Source: Pseudomonadota bacterium
GTDB lineage: Bacteria; Pseudomonadota; Gammaproteobacteria; Burkholderiales; Burkholderiaceae_E
Reading direction: 5' to 3'
DNA: 8,787 nucleotides
Assembly (NCBI GenBank): GCA_023389175.1
Contig: JAEWEW010000232.1
Span: 1 to 8,787 of the forward strand
Part shown: positions 5,990 to 8,787 of the stretch, piece by piece
How the letters are laid out: the number at the start of each line of letters is the position of its first letter
Position numbering within the stretch: the first letter of the stretch is position 1
Notes under the pieces: model-generated
Told to the model about the DNA's origin: nothing
The model's database searches: none
Seen by the model: only the letters and a program-made list of their open reading frames with translations
Translations under genes and position numbers: made by a program

Positions 5990-7332
5990 CCTACTTCTGG
6001 CCGCTGGCCATGTGCGCGGCGCTGGTCCTGGGCGTCTTCAGCGGCTATCCGGTCGCATTCATCCTCGCGGGGATCGGCGTGCTGTTCGCCTTCCTCGCGG
6101 ACGTGCCGGTGCTCTTCCTCTCCACCGGCGTTTCCCGGACCTTCTCGGGCATCCTCAGCAACTGGCTCCTGATCGCGGTGCCGCTCTTCGTCTTCATGGG
6201 GCTGGTGCTGGAGAAGTCCGGCATCGCCCAGCGGCTGCTGCGCTCGCTCGCCTCGGTGCTGGGCCAGCTGCCGGGCGGCTACGCCTTCGCGGTGACCATC
6301 ATCGGCATCGTGATGGCGGCCTCCACCGGCATCATCGGCGCGTCGGTGGTGCTGATGGGCGTGCTCGCGCTGCCGGTCATGATGGAGAGCCGCTACGACC
6401 CGCGGCTCGCGACCGGTGTCATCGCCGCGACCGGCACTCTCGGGATCCTCATACCGCCCAGCATCATGCTGGTCGTGCTGGGCGACACGATGCGCCTGTC
6501 GGTGGGCGATCTCTTCGCCGCGGCTCTGCTGCCCGGGCTGATGCTGGGGGGGCTCTACATCGCGTGGCTGGTGCTGATCGCGATCTTCCGGCCGCAGGCG
6601 ATGCCGCCGTTGCCACGCGGAGCCCGGACCGGGATCGGCCGAGCCTTGCTGCGGGTGGCCCGGGACCTGGTCGCGCCGCTCCTTCTGATCATCGCGGTGC
6701 TGGGTTCGATCATCGCCGGCATCGCGACGCCGACGGAGGCAGCGGCGCTCGGTGCGCTCGGTGCCTTCCTGCTCGCGCTCCTGGAGCGCCAGCTTGACTG
6801 GCGGCAGTTCGTTGAAGTGCTGCGTGAAACCACGCGCACCACCGCGATGATCATGTTCGTGATGATCGGCGCCACCGTGTTCAGCGTGATCTTCCGCCGG
6901 CTGGGCGGCGACACGATGATCGCGGACGCCCTTGGGGTGAGCGACGGCGGGGCGAACCCCTATTGGGTGCTGTTCGTCATCATGGCGTTCATCTTCGTGC
7001 TGGGGATGTTCCTGGACTGGGTGGAGATCACCTTCATCGTCATCCCGATCATCACCCCGATCATCGGCGCACTGGACTTCGGGCTGCCGAAGGAGCAGGT
7101 GCTGCTCTGGTTCGCGATCCTGTTCGCGGTCAACCTGCAGACCTCGTTCCTCACGCCGCCGTTCGGCTATGCGCTCTTCTACATCCGGGGCATCGCGCCT
7201 CCCGAGATCGGCACCCGCATCATCTACCAGGGCATCGTTCCCTTCGTGCTGATCCAGCTGCTCGCGCTGGTGCTCACCATCCTGTACCCGCAGCTCGCGT
7301 TGTGGCTGCCGGAGAGGCTGCTGGGGAAATAG
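5986..7332 (+). CDS. dctM: TRAP transporter large permease subunit (DctM family)
   Basis: This 448-residue polytopic inner-membrane protein is the transport subunit of the TRAP system and probably uses a sodium gradient. The length is normal for the family. It is dominated by hydrophobic helices and has recognisable DctM motifs: GTLGILIPPSI (150-160) in the first scaffold repeat, MFLDWVEITF near 341-350, and LQTSFLTPPFGYALFY (384-399) in the second. IPPS and TPPFG are the paired helical-hairpin motifs of the IT superfamily, in which the two halves are pseudo-symmetric. The ATG lies in the ATGA overlap with the dctQ stop, and MTYFWPLA leads directly into the first helix, so the start is secure. 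FLDWVEI and the TPPFGYALFY form resemble the DctM branch found with keto-acid or other organic-acid binding proteins rather than classical C4-dicarboxylate DctM, which agrees with the TakP-like DctP. Confidence 0.95.
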   Translation: MTYFWPLAMCAALVLGVFSGYPVAFILAGIGVLFAFLADVPVLFLSTGVSRTFSGILSNWLLIAVPLFVFMGLVLEKSGIAQRLLRSLASVLGQLPGGYAFAVTIIGIVMAASTGIIGASVVLMGVLALPVMMESRYDPRLATGVIAATGTLGILIPPSIMLVVLGDTMRLSVGDLFAAALLPGLMLGGLYIAWLVLIAIFRPQAMPPLPRGARTGIGRALLRVARDLVAPLLLIIAVLGSIIAGIATPTEAAALGALGAFLLALLERQLDWRQFVEVLRETTRTTAMIMFVMIGATVFSVIFRRLGGDTMIADALGVSDGGANPYWVLFVIMAFIFVLGMFLDWVEITFIVIPIITPIIGALDFGLPKEQVLLWFAILFAVNLQTSFLTPPFGYALFYIRGIAPPEIGTRIIYQGIVPFVLIQLLALVLTILYPQLALWLPERLLGK

Positions 7333-7467
7333 GGCAGGCCGAGCCCGGTCCACCGCCTCCCGGGCCTCCGCGGCCGGTCTCGCCCTTCGTTTGCACCGGA
7401 TCCGCCCCGGCAAGAGGCCGACCGGGTGGCGCGGAGGCAGGAGACCGGGAATACTGACATGCTCGTC

Positions 7468-7474
7468 AAGGAGG
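7468..7474 (+). promoter_or_regulatory. Ribosome binding site deciding the start of the GyrI-like gene
   Basis: AAGGAGG ends 5 nt before the ATG at 7480. Two earlier in-frame starts exist, GTG at 7426 and ATG at 7459, but both are less well placed: the AGGAG at 7439-7443 is 15 nt before 7459. The residues encoded before 7480 do not resemble the domain. Confidence 0.7.
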
Positions 7475-7479
7475 CAGAC

Positions 7480-7959
7480 ATGACCAGCCAGTCGCCCAAC
7501 TCCACCGAGCCTCGACTGGTCACGCTGGAGCCCGCCACTCTCGCCGTGGTGCGCGAGAAGGTGCCGATGAAGGACCTGAAGGCGTTCTTCGGCCGGGCCT
7601 TCGACGCCACCTACGCCGCGGCCCAGGCGCAGGGCATCCGCGTGGTGGGACCCCCGCTCGGCGTCTACTACTCCATGCCGACCGACGCGGTGGATGTGGC
7701 GGCCGGATTCCCCACGGCGGGAACGGTGAAGCCCGGCGGCGGGGTCACCGCAGCCAACTTGCCAGGCGGGCGCGCCGCCCAGGTGCTGCACCGCGGCCCC
7801 TACGACACCATGGGGCAGACCTATCACCGGCTGATGGCCTGGCTCGCCGAGCAGGGTCTCAAGCCTGCCGAGGTCATGTGGGAGTACTACCTCAACGAGC
7901 CCTCACCGGACGCGCCGGAGGCCACCGAGACGCTGATCACCTGGCCGCTGGCTGACTAG
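7480..7959 (+). CDS. Stand-alone GyrI-like / AraC effector-binding domain protein
   Basis: This 159-residue protein consists of a single GyrI-like small-molecule binding domain (SOUL/GyrI superfamily). Diagnostic features are HRGPYDTM (104-111), a following helix with Y115, L118 and W121, QGLKPAE (125-131), and WEYYLNEP (134-141), where E135 aligns with the acidic ligand-pocket glutamate of the family. There is no helix-turn-helix or other added domain and no signal peptide, so it is probably a cytoplasmic single-domain protein. In other bacteria such domains sense drugs or metabolites when attached to AraC or MerR regulators, act as the gyrase inhibitor SbmC/GyrI, or hydrolyse cyclopropane-containing toxins. 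Which applies here cannot be told. It lies 147 nt after dctM with its own strong ribosome binding site and may be transcribed separately or by read-through. Confidence 0.85.
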   Translation: MTSQSPNSTEPRLVTLEPATLAVVREKVPMKDLKAFFGRAFDATYAAAQAQGIRVVGPPLGVYYSMPTDAVDVAAGFPTAGTVKPGGGVTAANLPGGRAAQVLHRGPYDTMGQTYHRLMAWLAEQGLKPAEVMWEYYLNEPSPDAPEATETLITWPLAD

Positions 7960-8017
7960 AGCACTGCGCCGCCAGGAGCAGACCGAGGCGCAGGCCCAGG
8001 AGCGCGGCCAGCTCAGG

Positions 8018-8037
8018 CCCCGGCGAGTCCGCCGGGG
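8018..8037 (+). other. Perfect 8-bp GC-rich hairpin downstream of the GyrI-like gene
   Basis: CCCCGGCG (8018-8025), the loop AGTC, and CGCCGGGG (8030-8037) form a perfect stem. It lies 58 nt after the GyrI-like stop codon. The following bases are only moderately T-rich, so it is at best a weak intrinsic terminator. It may mark the end of the upstream transcript before coxB. The rest of the 194-nt gap (7960-8153) shows no promoter that I trust. Confidence 0.35.
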
Positions 8038-8153
8038 ATAGTCCCTTCGTCGTCGTGGGGCACGGCTGCGCGTTGCTCTGCGGTCGATACCATGACTCGA
8101 CGGGTACCTGCGGCGAGGCAGATGGAGCGGCGTCGGGCCCCCTTGGGATCTGC

Positions 8154-8787
8154 ATGAGCGAAGCCATTCCATCAGCCCTCGACAGCGTCGGCACTCGCCC
8201 GCATCCGCAGGTTGGACCGAGCGGGCCGGACCGTGCGCTGCGAAGCCATGGGCGCACGCTGGTGCTTCCCTTCCTTCCGGTGCTTGCTGCGCTGCTCGGC
8301 GGCTGCGACGGCGTGCAGTCCGCGTTTTCCGCGTTCGGCGCGGAAGCGGAGTCGACCCGCCGGCTCGCCATCGTGATGTTCGCCGGCGCGACGGTGATCA
8401 CGATCGGCGTCCTGCTGCTCGCCTGGCACGCGGTCCGCACTCCTGCGGGCCGGCTCGATCACGACGGCGGCATGCGGGTGATCCTCTGGCTCGGTGCCGT
8501 GTTCCCGACGGTGGTGCTCACCTTGCTGCTCGCCTGGGCCCTGCCCACCATGCGCACCCTTGCCGCGGAGGAAGGCGGGCTGGAGATCGCGGTGGCGGGC
8601 GAGCAGTTCTGGTGGCGCGTGCAGTACCGTCCCGCTGCCGGCGAGCCGGTGGAGACCGCCAACGAGGTGCGGGTGCCGGTCGGCCGCACGGTCACCTTCC
8701 TGCTCGACAGCCCCGACGTCATTCACAGCTTCTGGATACCGGGGCTTGCCGGCAAGATGGACATGATCCCCGGGCGCACCAACCGGC
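8154..8787 (+). CDS. coxB: Cytochrome c oxidase subunit II, lipoprotein type (5' part, runs off the window)
   Basis: The visible 211 codons encode subunit II of an aa3-type haem-copper oxidase, which accepts electrons from cytochrome c at its CuA centre on the outer face of the inner membrane. A signal sequence core (about 35-48) leads to a lipobox LLGGC with C51 as the likely lipidated residue. Two transmembrane helices follow at about 71-91 and 109-130. The periplasmic domain begins with GEQFWWRVQY (149-158) and reaches SPDVIHSFWIPGLAGKMDMI (186-205), where H191 is the first CuA histidine and D188 the conserved acidic residue before it. The remaining CuA ligands lie beyond the window. F152 stands where the electron-entry tryptophan is expected. 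The 34 polar residues before the signal core are longer than usual and the ribosome binding site is weak, but no better in-frame start is seen. Subunit I and assembly genes are expected downstream. Confidence 0.92.
   Translation, partial: MSEAIPSALDSVGTRPHPQVGPSGPDRALRSHGRTLVLPFLPVLAALLGGCDGVQSAFSAFGAEAESTRRLAIVMFAGATVITIGVLLLAWHAVRTPAGRLDHDGGMRVILWLGAVFPTVVLTLLLAWALPTMRTLAAEEGGLEIAVAGEQFWWRVQYRPAAGEPVETANEVRVPVGRTVTFLLDSPDVIHSFWIPGLAGKMDMIPGRTNR

Noticed and set aside
7343..7365. Possible terminator after dctM: GCCCGG and CCGGGC arms with an 11-nt loop
   Set aside because: The stem is only 6 bp with a large loop and no T tract, and such pairs arise by chance in DNA this GC-rich.
7344..7449. 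CCCGGTC at 7344 with GACCGGG copies at 7420 and 7443 as an operator
   Set aside because: Seven-base GC-rich matches with irregular spacing are expected by chance, and no symmetric operator architecture is visible.
5821..7827. Very long minus-strand open frame opposite dctQ/dctM and the GyrI-like gene
   Set aside because: The product is a low-complexity His/Arg/Asp/Gln-rich chain produced by antisense reading of hydrophobic codons. It spans several real genes and has no domain.
7937..8440. Minus-strand gene with a somewhat hydrophobic C-terminus across the gap before coxB
   Set aside because: Most of it is antisense to coxB, it has no ribosome binding site I trust, and no motif is recognisable.

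Overview
The window is very GC-rich, tightly packed DNA with all recognisable genes on the + strand. Gene content (a LivFG-type ABC transporter, a DctPQM TRAP transporter, a steroid-dehydrogenase-like flavoprotein and a lipoprotein-type cytochrome c oxidase subunit II) fits an aerobic, heterotrophic proteobacterium, most likely a betaproteobacterium such as Burkholderiales. That placement is inference from gene style; no rRNA or other phylogenetic marker is present.

Layout. Positions 1-4125 look like one transcription unit: the ATPases LivG (44-832, possibly starting upstream of the window) and LivF (825-1565), then a KstD-like FAD dehydrogenase (1586-3367) and a short-chain dehydrogenase (3364-4125). 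Junctions are overlaps of 8 nt and 4 nt or a 20-nt gap. After 96 nt comes a complete TRAP transporter: DctP binding protein (4222-5298), DctQ small permease (5399-5989) and DctM large permease (5986-7332). A 100-nt gap between dctP and dctQ carries a strong imperfect hairpin whose ends overlap two copies of a 13-nt direct repeat. A stand-alone GyrI-like ligand-binding domain protein (7480-7959) follows with a strong ribosome binding site. After a 194-nt gap, the 5' part of a cytochrome c oxidase subunit II gene (8154 onward) runs off the right edge and probably opens a respiratory operon.

How it may work together. Both transporter families bring in small organic acids or amino-acid-like molecules. 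The two enzymes between them are an alcohol/ketone dehydrogenase (SDR) and a flavoprotein that keeps the residues used by 3-ketosteroid delta-1-dehydrogenases. A sensible reading is a catabolic module: import of a carboxylated, probably cyclic substrate, oxidation of a hydroxyl to a ketone, then alpha,beta-desaturation next to that ketone. The substrate cannot be read from the sequence.

I see no CRISPR array, transposase, phage gene, tRNA, rRNA or attachment site. No clearly new biological system is evident. The points most worth following are the substrate of the transporter/dehydrogenase module, the lopsided nucleotide sites predicted for the LivG/LivF pair, the dctP-dctQ intergenic hairpin, and the orphan GyrI-like protein.
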